In this document: piece by piece, positions 16,671 to 24,968 of the stretch
How the letters are laid out: each line of letters begins with the position of its first letter
How positions within the stretch are numbered: position 1 is the first letter of the stretch
NCBI GenBank assembly: GCA_020848275.1
Contig: JADLAK010000042.1
Location: forward strand, 1 to 36,367
DNA from: Planctomycetota bacterium
GTDB taxonomy: Bacteria > Planctomycetota > UBA8742 > UBA2392
DNA length: 36,367 nt
Direction: 5' to 3'
Translations under genes and position numbers: made by a program
Notes under the pieces: model-generated
The model's database searches: none
The model's input: only the letters and a program-made list of their open reading frames with translations
What the model was told of the DNA's origin: nothing

Positions 16671-17003
16671 ATGTCCAAGGAAGCTGTTAAATACGCAATC
16701 ATCGCTGACGGCGGCCGCCAGTACCGCGTAGCCGCGGGCGACCTGTTCGAAATCGACCGCCTGGGCCAGAAGGTCGGCGGCAAGATCAAGCTCGACAACG
16801 TCCTGCTGGTCGCTGACGGCGCCAAGGTCTCCATCGGCAAGCCCAAGGTTGCCGGCGCAGCCGTCGAGTGCGAAGTGCTTGAGCAGGTTAAGGGCGAGAA
16901 GCTTGTCGCCTACATGTACCGCTGCAAGAAGGGCTCGAGCCGCCGCAAGAAGGGCCACCGCCAGAAGCACACGCTGGTGAAGGTCACGGCAATCAACGGG
17001 TAA
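16671..17003 (+). CDS. rplU: 50S ribosomal protein L21
   Basis: The protein has 110 residues, slightly longer than the usual 103. L21 binds 23S rRNA in the large subunit. The N-terminus YAIIADGGRQYRVAAGDLFEIDRL is the family signature (KQYKV-type motif), and the C-terminus KKGSSRRKKGHRQKHTLVKVTAI matches the conserved RRxGHRQ basic patch. AGAGGA six bases before the ATG at 16671 fixes the start. rpmA follows 41 bases later, the usual bacterial pairing. Confidence 0.97.
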   Translation: MSKEAVKYAIIADGGRQYRVAAGDLFEIDRLGQKVGGKIKLDNVLLVADGAKVSIGKPKVAGAAVECEVLEQVKGEKLVAYMYRCKKGSSRRKKGHRQKHTLVKVTAING

Positions 17004-17008
17004 CGTAG

Positions 17009-17028
17009 GGACACGCTGCAGCGTGTCC
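17009..17028. repeat. Perfect 20-base palindrome between rplU and rpmA
   Basis: GGACACGCTGCAGCGTGTCC is fully self-complementary. The half-site GGACACGC also forms an outer arm of the dispersed element at 77-134. It begins five bases after the L21 stop and ends 16 bases before the L27 start, leaving the AAAGGA ribosome site free. Confidence 0.85.
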
Positions 17029-17044
17029 GTCAAAGGATAAAGTC

Positions 17045-17302
17045 ATGGCTCATAAAAAAGGCGGCGGCACCACACACAACGGCCGCGATTCCAACCCGAA
17101 GTACCGCGGCGTGAAGCGTTTTGGCGGCGAGTTCGTCGTGGCCGGCAATATCCTTGTTCGCCAGACCGGCACGCGCGTGCATCCCGGCAAGAACGTCGGC
17201 ATCGGCCGCGACTTCACGCTGTTTGCGCTGTGTCCGGGCACCGTTCGCTTCTCAGGCGAGACCTGTAAGAAGGTGAACGTAGACCCCGTGCCGGCGAAGT
17301 AA
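17045..17302 (+). CDS. rpmA: 50S ribosomal protein L27
   Basis: The protein has 85 residues, the normal length. L27 sits near the peptidyl-transferase centre and its N-terminal tail reaches the tRNA ends. The signature [29 protein letters not shown] is followed by the [32 protein letters not shown] core. It starts directly with MAHKKG, so there is no cleavable N-terminal extension of the Firmicutes type. AAAGGA precedes the ATG. It is co-transcribed with rplU and closed by a strong terminator. Confidence 0.97.
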   Translation: MAHKKGGGTTHNGRDSNPKYRGVKRFGGEFVVAGNILVRQTGTRVHPGKNVGIGRDFTLFALCPGTVRFSGETCKKVNVDPVPAK

Positions 17303-17323
17303 TCCGAGTTTTGTTTGAACTCT

Positions 17324-17357
17324 GATCGCCCGGCCCTCAAAAGCCGGGCGATTTTTT
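17324..17357 (+). terminator. Intrinsic terminator of rplU-rpmA
   Basis: ATCGCCCGGC (17325-17334) and GCCGGGCGAT (17343-17352) pair perfectly around an 8-base loop and run into TTTTTT, 22 bases after the L27 stop. Confidence 0.93.
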
Positions 17358-17397
17358 ACGAGCCGCGCGTGATGAGCGAAGCGAATGTAGCCGCAAG

Positions 17398-17465
17398 AAC
17401 GCTCCGGTGGAGCGTTGGTCCCAACAGGTCCCAACAGGTCCCAATAGTCCCAATAGTCCCAATAG
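17398..17465 (+). repeat. Hairpin and short tandem repeat upstream of peroxiredoxin
   Basis: AACGCTCC and GGAGCGTT (17398-17416) form an 8-base stem. It is followed by three 10-base units GGTCCCAACA (the third ends ATA) and two 9-base units GTCCCAATA (17417-17464). The array ends 46 bases before the peroxiredoxin ATG. Copy number may vary between strains, since such arrays slip. Confidence 0.8.
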
Positions 17466-17510
17466 AAGCTGCGATTCCAGACAGGTTCATCAACCATAGG
17501 AGGAAGAGAC

Positions 17511-18176
17511 ATGGCAGACGCAGTGACGACGCAAGCAGCCACCGGCATCCCGCGCATTGGCGACATCGCGCCGGACTTCAACGCCAACACCACCGAAGGC
17601 CCTATTAAATTCAGCGAGTGGCAGGGCGCCGACAAGTGGGTGATCCTGTTCAGCCACCCCGCCGACTTCACCCCCGTTTGCTCCACCGAGCTTGGCGAGT
17701 TCGCCAAGCGCAAGAAGGAATTCGACGATCTCAACACCAAGCTGATCGGCCTTAGCGTCGACAGCATCCACAGCCACCTCGCCTGGCGCGAGAACCTGGC
17801 CAAGATCCTCGGCGTCGAGATCAACTTCCCCATGATCGCCGACCTCGACACCAAGGTCAGCCAGAAGTACGGCATGCTGCACCCCGGCGAGAGCGAAACG
17901 CTGACGGTTCGCGCCGTGTTCATCCTCGACCCGGCCCGCAAGGTGCGCGCGCTGGTGTATTACCCGCTCAACGTCGGCCGCAACATCGACGAGGTCAAGC
18001 GCCTGCTCACCGCATTGCAGACGACGGACAAGAACAAGGTCGCCTGCCCCGTGAACTGGAAGCCGGGCGACAAGGTGATCGTGCCGCCGCCCAAGACCGT
18101 GGCCGACGTCGCCGAGCGCAAGAGCAACGCCGGCTACGAGAAGCTCGACTTCTACCTGAACAAGAAGAGCCTGTAG
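17511..18176 (+). CDS. Peroxiredoxin, 1-Cys/Prx6-type
   Basis: The protein has 221 residues and is a cytoplasmic thiol peroxidase that reduces hydrogen peroxide and organic peroxides. The active site PADFTPVCSTEL holds the peroxidatic Cys57. The C-terminal domain has the Prx6/archaeal-type CPVNWKPGDKVIVPPP segment with Cys179, the only other Cys and a possible resolving residue. GGAGGA about eight bases before the ATG at 17511 is an excellent ribosome site. It is monocistronic: a terminator and tandem repeat lie before it and repeated palindromes after it. No peroxide-sensor site is recognisable upstream. Confidence 0.94.
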   Translation: MADAVTTQAATGIPRIGDIAPDFNANTTEGPIKFSEWQGADKWVILFSHPADFTPVCSTELGEFAKRKKEFDDLNTKLIGLSVDSIHSHLAWRENLAKILGVEINFPMIADLDTKVSQKYGMLHPGESETLTVRAVFILDPARKVRALVYYPLNVGRNIDEVKRLLTALQTTDKNKVACPVNWKPGDKVIVPPPKTVADVAERKSNAGYEKLDFYLNKKSL

Positions 18177-18187
18177 TCGGTAGCGGA

Positions 18188-18291
18188 GGGGACTGTCCCC
18201 GTTTCTGGGGACTGTCCCCGACCTGCCTGCACGCGAAAAGGGGACAGTCCACACGCTTGCGCCCTTCGGGCGCTTCGCTGGGACAGTCCCC
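18188..18291. repeat. Four copies of a GGGGACTGTCCCC palindrome between convergent genes
   Basis: GGGGACTGTCCCC occurs at 18188-18200 and 18207-18219. The opposite-orientation forms GGGGACAGTCC (18240-18250) and GGGACAGTCCCC (18280-18291) follow. Between them, GCGCCC-TTCG-GGCGC forms a stable tetraloop hairpin. The block fills the gap between the peroxiredoxin gene and the convergent VIT/VWA gene and may work as a bidirectional terminator. Confidence 0.8.
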
Positions 18292-18300
18292 GTTCGCTCT

Positions 18301-20910
18301 CTACGGTCTTGGCAGCTTGACCGTCGTGATGCTCTTCACGTCGCCGCCGGCGTCTATCAAACCCACCGACGTTTCCTTGCCGCTGGTTTGCAGCAACAGG
18401 CCTTCCAGGTGGCCCATGCTCATCACGGCCACGCCGTCAATGCTGGCGATCAACTTGCCGACAACGACCCCGGCCTTGTCCGCCGCACCATCCTTGGCCA
18501 CGGCAACGATCGCCACGCCGCCCTGCTTGTTCGGCGCCACGGTCATGCCCCAGGCCATGATTTCCATGGCCTGGACCCTGGCGCCGCTCTCGACATGTTC
18601 GCGGCTCATGCCCTCGGGCAGCTCGACCGGCTGCATGATCTTGAGGGGCTTGCCGTCGCCGACGATGCGCGACTCGTCAACAGCCACAAAGCTGGTGTAC
18701 TGGCTCATCAGGCGGAACTCGACAGCGAGATTAGTGATCTGCGCGATGATTTCCTTGTCGTTGGGCTTGCTGACCAGTTCGCCCGACAGTTCGGCGATGC
18801 GGGCGCGGGCCCAGATCGGCGCCAGGCATGCGTTGCGCTCTTCTTTCTCGGGCAGGTTGACCGGCACGGGGATGCGCACCTTGCGCTCGCCCACGCGGCC
18901 GTTGACGTACACGGTGCCGCTGGCTTTGCCTGTAAAGCGGCCCTTGAGCATGATCGGCTGGCCCGCAAACAGGTCGTTCACTTTCTTCGGGTAGACATCG
19001 GCCATGGGCAGGCCGTTGTAGTCGATGCTGATGTCGCACAGCACCGGCGCGTCGATGCACTGGAAGAACAGCGCCGTCGCCTTCTCGGTCTGCTGTTTTT
19101 CGCGCGGCACGCAATAAATCGTGCGCCCGTCGCCGTATTCGCCGATGCCGTCGCACAGGTGGCGGTTGACGCTGGAGCCGGTGCCGAAGCAGAAGAAGCG
19201 CGCACCCTTCTTCTCGTCCTTGACCAGTTGCAGGATGGCCTGCTCTTCGCCGATCAGGCCGTCAGTGAAAAAGGCGTACATCTGCAGGCGCTTGGGGTCG
19301 TGCTTGCCGCTCATCGCGCGTTTTAGACCGGCCACCATCTCGGTGCCGCCTTCGCCGCGCATGTTGGCGACAAAGCGCTTGGCCGCCGCAACATTTTCGC
19401 TGCTGCGCGGCTTGGGCTCGTCCCACAACTGCCCGTTGCCGCTCTCGAAATAGAAGACGTTGAAGACGTCGTCGGCGCGCATGCCGTCCAGCGCGCGCGT
19501 CACGATGTCCTTGCTCATCTCGATCGGCTGGCCGCTCTGGCTGCCGCTGACATCGATCAAGAACGTGATCTCGCGCGGCGTCACGTCGGCCTCGGCCGGG
19601 TGGAATTGCGGCTGCAACATCAGCGTAAAGAAGCCGCCCTGTTCGTCGCGGTGGGTGAGCAGGCCGACGCTGGGCGTCTCGACCGCGAGCACCCAGCGAA
19701 ACACGAAGTCGCGGTTGGGGATGTTGTCGGCGTCGTCCAGCCGCACGATGAAACGCGTGTTGCTGACGCGTTCGGCGTGGGCTTTGTGCGTGACGGTTTC
19801 GATCTTGCTGAAATCAACGGGCAGGCCGGCGTCAATGTCCAGCGTGAGGCTGATGTCGTGGCCGCTGCGCATTTCGGCGGGCACCAGCGGCGGAGTGATC
19901 CTCCCGGCGTCGGGCACGCGGTCGGTGTCGGGCGAGGTGCCCTCGCCGCCGACTTTGGGTTCCTTGGGCGCATCGGGGTCTTCGCCCGCGCCGCCGGATT
20001 TCGGCGTTCCCGCGATGTAGCGCGGCGCGACCACCATCGGGAAGTGGTACTCGTAGCGGCCTTCCTCGTACTTCAGCGTCTCGAAGTAGGTGATCTTGAT
20101 GTCGACTTTGCCGCCGACTTCGATGTTCGCGACGTTCTGCGTGAAGATGTTGGGACGCTCCTGCGTCAGCAGGCTTGCGGTGTGGCCGCGGGCGCGGGCT
20201 TCCTTGTAGATGCGCTCGGCCTCCTCGCGCGGGCGCACCATGCCGCGGATGCGGCGCTCGCCAATCACCATCAAAAAGTCGTTGATGGCGGCGCTGGTGG
20301 GCATCGGGAAGGTGTAGACGGCCTCGATGACTTCGTTGAACGGGTTTTCGAAGCTCTGCGTGACGCTGGTGGCGCCCAGGTAGCCGCTGACCTCGGCTTT
20401 GACGTCCGTGTGTTTTAGAGGGAACTGGCCGATAATCTCGCCGCCCCGCCGCGCAAACAGCGAGCCCTCGGTGGCCGCGGGCGGCTCGGCCTGGATCGTG
20501 GCCGGGTTGGGCGGAGTCTTTGTCGCCTCCTTGGAATCGGCAACGGGTTTGTTGGCCACTACGCTGCGAGTTTTTGCTGGTCCGCCCGAGGTCGCGGGCG
20601 AAGCGCCCGAATACTTAGCCCATGTGAACACCTGAACTTCCTCGTCCTCGTCGAGGTCATCAAGGAAGGAAACGTCATCGGTGAGGGTGGCCGTACCTGT
20701 CTGAACGCCGTCGATGCTCATCTTCACGACGGGTACAGGGCTATTTGCGGCGCCGTCCTTCGCTCCACCGTCCTTGTATGCGGGCCGTTCGCTGGGGCCG
20801 TCCACAGACGCACGGGATTCCGGCGTGTTCTGTACCGCAGGTGAGCAACCCACCAGAACGCCAAGGAACAATGCCGCGGCGAATGCCGCTGGCTTGAGAT
20901 TAGACCGCAT
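18301..20910 (-). CDS. VIT and von Willebrand A domain lipoprotein with C-terminal PDZ-like domain
   Basis: The protein has 869 residues. The signal peptide ends in the lipobox LVGC (Cys22), so it should be a lipoprotein outside the inner membrane. A disordered Ala/Pro-rich part precedes a VIT domain (about 155-300: PLKHTDVKAEVSGYLG, NPFNEVIEAVYTFPMP, IGERRIRGMVRPREEAERIYKEA). A VWA domain starts near 450 with the MIDAS motif DVSGSQSG and binds divalent metal. Near the end, GGVAIVAVAKDGAADKAGVVVGKLIASIDGVAV is PDZ-like. VIT-VWA proteins are thought to act in protein binding at the cell surface; the partner is unknown. GAGAGG precedes the ATG. Transcription diverges from the cyclase gene. Confidence 0.9.
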   Translation of the reverse strand: MRSNLKPAAFAAALFLGVLVGCSPAVQNTPESRASVDGPSERPAYKDGGAKDGAANSPVPVVKMSIDGVQTGTATLTDDVSFLDDLDEDEEVQVFTWAKYSGASPATSGGPAKTRSVVANKPVADSKEATKTPPNPATIQAEPPAATEGSLFARRGGEIIGQFPLKHTDVKAEVSGYLGATSVTQSFENPFNEVIEAVYTFPMPTSAAINDFLMVIGERRIRGMVRPREEAERIYKEARARGHTASLLTQERPNIFTQNVANIEVGGKVDIKITYFETLKYEEGRYEYHFPMVVAPRYIAGTPKSGGAGEDPDAPKEPKVGGEGTSPDTDRVPDAGRITPPLVPAEMRSGHDISLTLDIDAGLPVDFSKIETVTHKAHAERVSNTRFIVRLDDADNIPNRDFVFRWVLAVETPSVGLLTHRDEQGGFFTLMLQPQFHPAEADVTPREITFLIDVSGSQSGQPIEMSKDIVTRALDGMRADDVFNVFYFESGNGQLWDEPKPRSSENVAAAKRFVANMRGEGGTEMVAGLKRAMSGKHDPKRLQMYAFFTDGLIGEEQAILQLVKDEKKGARFFCFGTGSSVNRHLCDGIGEYGDGRTIYCVPREKQQTEKATALFFQCIDAPVLCDISIDYNGLPMADVYPKKVNDLFAGQPIMLKGRFTGKASGTVYVNGRVGERKVRIPVPVNLPEKEERNACLAPIWARARIAELSGELVSKPNDKEIIAQITNLAVEFRLMSQYTSFVAVDESRIVGDGKPLKIMQPVELPEGMSREHVESGARVQAMEIMAWGMTVAPNKQGGVAIVAVAKDGAADKAGVVVGKLIASIDGVAVMSMGHLEGLLLQTSGKETSVGLIDAGGDVKSITTVKLPRP

Positions 20911-21102
20911 GACGGGAACCTCTCGCAGGTATTGGATAACAACCGCTAGACTTAATACGCATTGGGGTACCCCACGGTTTCACGATTTGGCGGATTTGCC
21001 TCTGTGCCAATGGGCGCAAGGCCTGTGCCCGCTTGAAGGACAAATGCGGGCCATGGCCAAGATGGCCATGCCACTTTGCAACGCCTAACCTAAACTTGCG
21101 CC
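20911..21102. promoter_or_regulatory. Divergent intergenic region with GGGGTACCCC palindrome
   Basis: The 192-base gap between the VIT/VWA and cyclase genes contains the palindrome GGGGTACCCC near 20964-20973. On the minus strand TATTAA (rc near 20952-20957) could be a -10 box. GCCCGC and GCGGGC near 21026-21051 pair. A GGCCAT-rich stretch (21050-21071) lies close to the cyclase start. No strong promoter is recognisable. Confidence 0.3.
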
Positions 21103-24100
21103 ATGCCCCAGGCCTGCCCAAGTTGCGGTACTCCGAACGCCGACGTTGCGAAGTTCTGCAACGAGTGCGGCGGCAAGCTCGCGCCCGGCGCAAGCAAGCG
21201 CGTCACGCGCGTGGTCGTGCACCCCAGCGAACGCCGGCCAACGGGCGAACTGCGCGTGAACCCGGCGGGCGAACGCCGCGTGGTCAGCGTGCTGTTTGCG
21301 GACATCAAGGATTACACGGCGCTGACGGCGCGCTTTGACCCTGAGCAGATCGAGGAGTCCGTCGGCGAATTGCTGCGCGAGTTTTCGCGCGTGGTCACCC
21401 GCCAGGGCGGTTACGTCGACAAGTTCATGGGCGATTCCGTGCTGGCGCTTTTCGGCGCGCCCAAAAGTTACGGCGACGACGCCGAGCGCGCTTGCGCCTG
21501 CGCGCTCGAGATGCAGCGCGTGGCCGCCGACCCGCGCTTTGACCTGCGCGACAAAAGCGAGGTCGTGCGGCTGCAGGTGCGCGTCGGCATCGAGACCGGC
21601 GAAGTGGTGGTCGGCAACCTCGGCCAGCGCGGCGAATACACCGCCATCGGCGACGCGGTCAACACCGCCAACCGCATCCAGACCGCGTGCGAAGCGGGCG
21701 CGGTGCTGATCGGCGACGAGACCGCGCGCTACGTGCGCTCGCGCTTCAAGCTTGCGGCCCAGCCCCCGGCCACGCTTAAGGGCAAGGCCGAGCCCGTGGT
21801 GTTGCACCGCGTCGAGGGCGCCCTGAAATCGACCGAACATTACCTCGGCCGCTTCATCGGCCGCACGCGCGAAATCGACCTGCTGATGGGCAGTTTCGAG
21901 TCCGCCAATCGCGACCGGCACCCGCGTTTCATCCTGGTTCGTGGCGAGGCGGGCATGGGCAAAAGCCGCCTGCTCTACGAACTGCGCCGCCGCCTGCGAG
22001 CGCGCAAACTCGCGCCCCTGCGCCTGACGGCGTCGTTTTCGCCCGTGGGCATGGAGCCGCTGCACGGCATGCGCCAGTTGGCGCGCGCGGCGCTGGGCAT
22101 CGCGGGCGAACTCGCCCCTGAAGAAATCCAGGCGCGCATCGCCGACGCCGCCACCCGCAGCGTAAGTTCCGACGAAACGCCCTTCTTTTCCGAACAACTG
22201 GCGTTTTTGCTGGGCATGGAAAAAGCGCCAAGCGTCGGCGGGCTCTCCTTCAGCCAGCGCGCGGAAGTCGCCGGCGTGGCGCTCAAGCGCCTGATCGAAG
22301 CCGGCGCAAACGACGCCGCATTGTTGCTGGTGTTTGAAGACCTGCACTGGATCGACGACGACAGCCTCGCGTTTTTGCGCCGGCTGGCGCGCGGCAACCT
22401 GCGCGGCCCGGTGGTGGTGCTGGCGCTTGGACGCCCCGAGGCCATCGAGCAAGTCCGCGACCTGCTGGCCACGCCCTTTGAAGTGGTCGACCTCAAGCCG
22501 CTCGAAACCGACGAGCTGGCGCAACTCGCCGAGGGCGTGCTGCACGAGGCGGGCGCCAACGCCGGGCTTGCGGCGCTGGTGGCCGACCGTTCCGGCGGCA
22601 ACCCCTTTGTGGCCGAGGAATTGTTCAAGACGCTGCACGAAACCGGCATGCTGCAGCTTTCGGACAGCGGCTTTGCGCTCGCGCCGGGCCAGTCCGCGGC
22701 CATGATTCCCGCGGGAGTACGGAGTATTTTGGCGGCCCGTATTGACGCGCTGGAGCCGCTGGAGCGTTACGTGCTGACGGCGATGTCCGTGGTCGGGCGC
22801 GAATTCCGCCTCGGCGTTGCGCAGCATCTTTGCGGCGAGGCCGCCGGTTTGACCATCGCGCGGCTGGTCGAGCGCGGGATGCTCGTTGACCTCGGCGAGG
22901 ACCGCGGGCAGGGCCGCTTCGGCTTCTGCCACGCGCTGCTTCAGGAAGTCGGCTACGGCAGCATGCTCAAGCGCGACAAGCTCGAGATGCACCGGCAGAC
23001 GGCGGAATTCTTTGCGCTGCAACAGCAGCGCGAGGGCGCGGCTGACCCGCAACGCCTGGCGCGCCGCGCGTTCCACTTGTCGCGCGCCGACCAGCCGGCG
23101 CTGGCCACGGCGCTTTATTTCAAGGCGGGCAAGGATGCGCTGGCGGGCTGGCAGGGGCAGTTCGCGCTGGAACAATTGCTGCACGCGCGCGAAGAATTTG
23201 AGCGCTGCGAAAGCCCGCCCAGCCTCGAAGGACTTCCGCCCGCGGAATCACGCCTGGCGCTGCTGCTGGAGCTCACGGAAGCCTGTTTCCACACCTCGCA
23301 CTTCGACGACGTGCTCAAGCACGCCGAAGAACTGCAGAAACTTTGCGGGGCATCGCACACCACGCAACTTGCCAAGGCCGCGGAGCTCGCCACGCGCGTG
23401 TCCGTTTCGCGTGGACAGCTTGAGGAAGGCCTGCGCCGCGTCGATGCGGCGCTGGACCTGCTGCGCAGGGCCAACGACGTCATCGGGGAGACGCGGCTGT
23501 TGCTTTCGGTCAAGGTGCGTGTGCTCGCGCAGCTCGGGCGCTTTGGCGACGCGCTGGCGATCCTCGACGCCGTGCCGGCGTCGATTTTGCAGAAAGCCGA
23601 CGACGTCTATGTCGAGTTCCAGCTTGCGCGCGCCAGCAACCTGCACTTCCAAGAACGCTTCGAGGAGGCGCTGGCGCACTACCGCCTCGGCCTTGAACGC
23701 GCCGAGAAAATGAAGAACCACCGGCGCATCGCCGGCGCCCACGGCAACATCGCCTCGTGCCTGACGTTCCTGGGCCAGATTGAGCACGTCGCGCGCCACT
23801 TTGAACTCAGCCTCAACGCCTACTCCGCCGCCGGCGACCTCTTCAACCTGGCGATTGTACAGGCGAACTACGGCGCATACCTGCGCCGCATGAAGCGGCC
23901 GGAAGAAGCCCTTGAGATGATCCGGCGCGCCAGCAGCCTTTCCGCCGAAGTCGGCGACGAACTTGGCGTGGTGATGGGCGGCATCAACATCGGCTCCTGC
24001 CTGATGGGCATGGGCGACTACTTCCAGGCGGCGCGCGAATTCGCGCGCGTCGAGGCCGCCGCCGAGCGCGTGAACTCGCCGCAAACGCGCGCCGACGTCG

Positions 24101-24903
24101 CCCAGCGCGCGGCGCAGGCCTCGTTGAGGCTTGGCGAAATCGCGCTGGCGCGCCGGCACATTGACGGCGCCCGCAAAATCGCCGAAACACACGGGCTTGC
24201 GGCGCTCAAGGCTTCGATTTCAAGCCTCGAAATCGAGGAGTTGCTGCGCGTCGGCAAGCTGGCCGATGCCGAAGCGATGTGCCGCGCCGTGCTGGCCGAC
24301 GGCGGCGTGCGCAAGGCCCACAAGTTCGCGATCACGGGGTTGCTGCTCGAGATCGAAATGCTCGGCAACCGGCCCGCGGACATGCGCCGCACGCTGCGGG
24401 AAATGGCCGATTCGCTCAAGGACGACCCCGAGGCCGCGCGTTCGGGCGAAAAGCTGGCCGCCCTTTACGGCGTGGCGGCGGACGCCCTTGAGGGCAAACC
24501 GCTGAGCGAACTGGGCCTTGCGCCGCTTCTGGCCGCGCTGCCCCCGCAGGTTGCCCGCGACGAAGATGCCGAGGATTGCGCGGCATTCGCCGCGGTCGTT
24601 GCGGCGGCACTCAAGACGCCCGACGCCAACGCTCCCGCGGCGCTCGACATTGTCCGCGCGGCGCTGGACGGGGCCATCCGGAGCCTCGGGTTCATGGAGC
24701 GCGGCGGGCGGCAGGATTTCTATGCCCTGATGACTTATTGCGCCCGCGCGTCGCTGCACGCGGCGCTGGGGCAGCCCGACGCCGCCGAGTCCGTAATCAA
24801 CCTCGCCCGCCGCCTTGCGGGCCGCCTCGAGGCGAAATGGGTGATGGGCGCGCAGGAAGAGCAGTTGCGGCTGGTCACGGGGAACCTGGCAAAAGCGCTT
24901 TGA
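21103..24903 (+). CDS. Zinc-ribbon, class III nucleotidyl cyclase, AAA-type ATPase and TPR protein
   Basis: The protein has 1266 residues. Residues 5-22 form a zinc ribbon (CPSC...CNEC). The cyclase domain (about 55-240) has metal ligands D67 (FADIKDYT) and D111, purine-binding K107 (DKFMGD), D184 (YTAIGD) and transition-state N187 and R191, so it looks active and adenylate-specific. An AAA/STAND-type ATPase follows (about 250-560), with P-loop GEAGMGKS around K287 and Walker B LLLVFEDLHWIDD. The C-terminal 650 residues are TPR-like helices. This layout resembles large cyclase-ATPase signalling proteins in which TPRs sense a ligand. The ATG at 21103 lacks a Shine-Dalgarno site but the zinc ribbon begins at once. 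The next gene starts 65 bases after its stop and may be co-transcribed. Confidence 0.92.
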   Translation: MPQACPSCGTPNADVAKFCNECGGKLAPGASKRVTRVVVHPSERRPTGELRVNPAGERRVVSVLFADIKDYTALTARFDPEQIEESVGELLREFSRVVTRQGGYVDKFMGDSVLALFGAPKSYGDDAERACACALEMQRVAADPRFDLRDKSEVVRLQVRVGIETGEVVVGNLGQRGEYTAIGDAVNTANRIQTACEAGAVLIGDETARYVRSRFKLAAQPPATLKGKAEPVVLHRVEGALKSTEHYLGRFIGRTREIDLLMGSFESANRDRHPRFILVRGEAGMGKSRLLYELRRRLRARKLAPLRLTASFSPVGMEPLHGMRQLARAALGIAGELAPEEIQARIADAATRSVSSDETPFFSEQLAFLLGMEKAPSVGGLSFSQRAEVAGVALKRLIEAGANDAALLLVFEDLHWIDDDSLAFLRRLARGNLRGPVVVLALGRPEAIEQVRDLLATPFEVVDLKPLETDELAQLAEGVLHEAGANAGLAALVADRSGGNPFVAEELFKTLHETGMLQLSDSGFALAPGQSAAMIPAGVRSILAARIDALEPLERYVLTAMSVVGREFRLGVAQHLCGEAAGLTIARLVERGMLVDLGEDRGQGRFGFCHALLQEVGYGSMLKRDKLEMHRQTAEFFALQQQREGAADPQRLARRAFHLSRADQPALATALYFKAGKDALAGWQGQFALEQLLHAREEFERCESPPSLEGLPPAESRLALLLELTEACFHTSHFDDVLKHAEELQKLCGASHTTQLAKAAELATRVSVSRGQLEEGLRRVDAALDLLRRANDVIGETRLLLSVKVRVLAQLGRFGDALAILDAVPASILQKADDVYVEFQLARASNLHFQERFEEALAHYRLGLERAEKMKNHRRIAGAHGNIASCLTFLGQIEHVARHFELSLNAYSAAGDLFNLAIVQANYGAYLRRMKRPEEALEMIRRASSLSAEVGDELGVVMGGINIGSCLMGMGDYFQAAREFARVEAAAERVNSPQTRADVAQRAAQASLRLGEIALARRHIDGARKIAETHGLAALKASISSLEIEELLRVGKLADAEAMCRAVLADGGVRKAHKFAITGLLLEIEMLGNRPADMRRTLREMADSLKDDPEAARSGEKLAALYGVAADALEGKPLSELGLAPLLAALPPQVARDEDAEDCAAFAAVVAAALKTPDANAPAALDIVRAALDGAIRSLGFMERGGRQDFYALMTYCARASLHAALGQPDAAESVINLARRLAGRLEAKWVMGAQEEQLRLVTGNLAKAL

Positions 24904-24968
24904 AAATTGTCCGCGCGGCCAGCCCCGGCCCGTATTATCGTCAGGCCAACAGTTCTGCGGAGCGCGCC

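Noticed and set aside
17398..17465. Tandem repeat considered as a CRISPR array
   Set aside because: The units are only 9-10 bases and directly adjacent without spacers, and no cas gene is present.
21085..23184. Long open frame on the minus strand opposite the cyclase gene
   Set aside because: It overlaps the clear cyclase and ATPase domains and gives a His/Arg-rich product without recognisable motifs.
24576..24968. N-terminal extension of the TPR-metallopeptidase frame into the cyclase gene
   Set aside because: The upstream codons overlap the cyclase gene, and a good signal peptide begins at the ATG at 24969.
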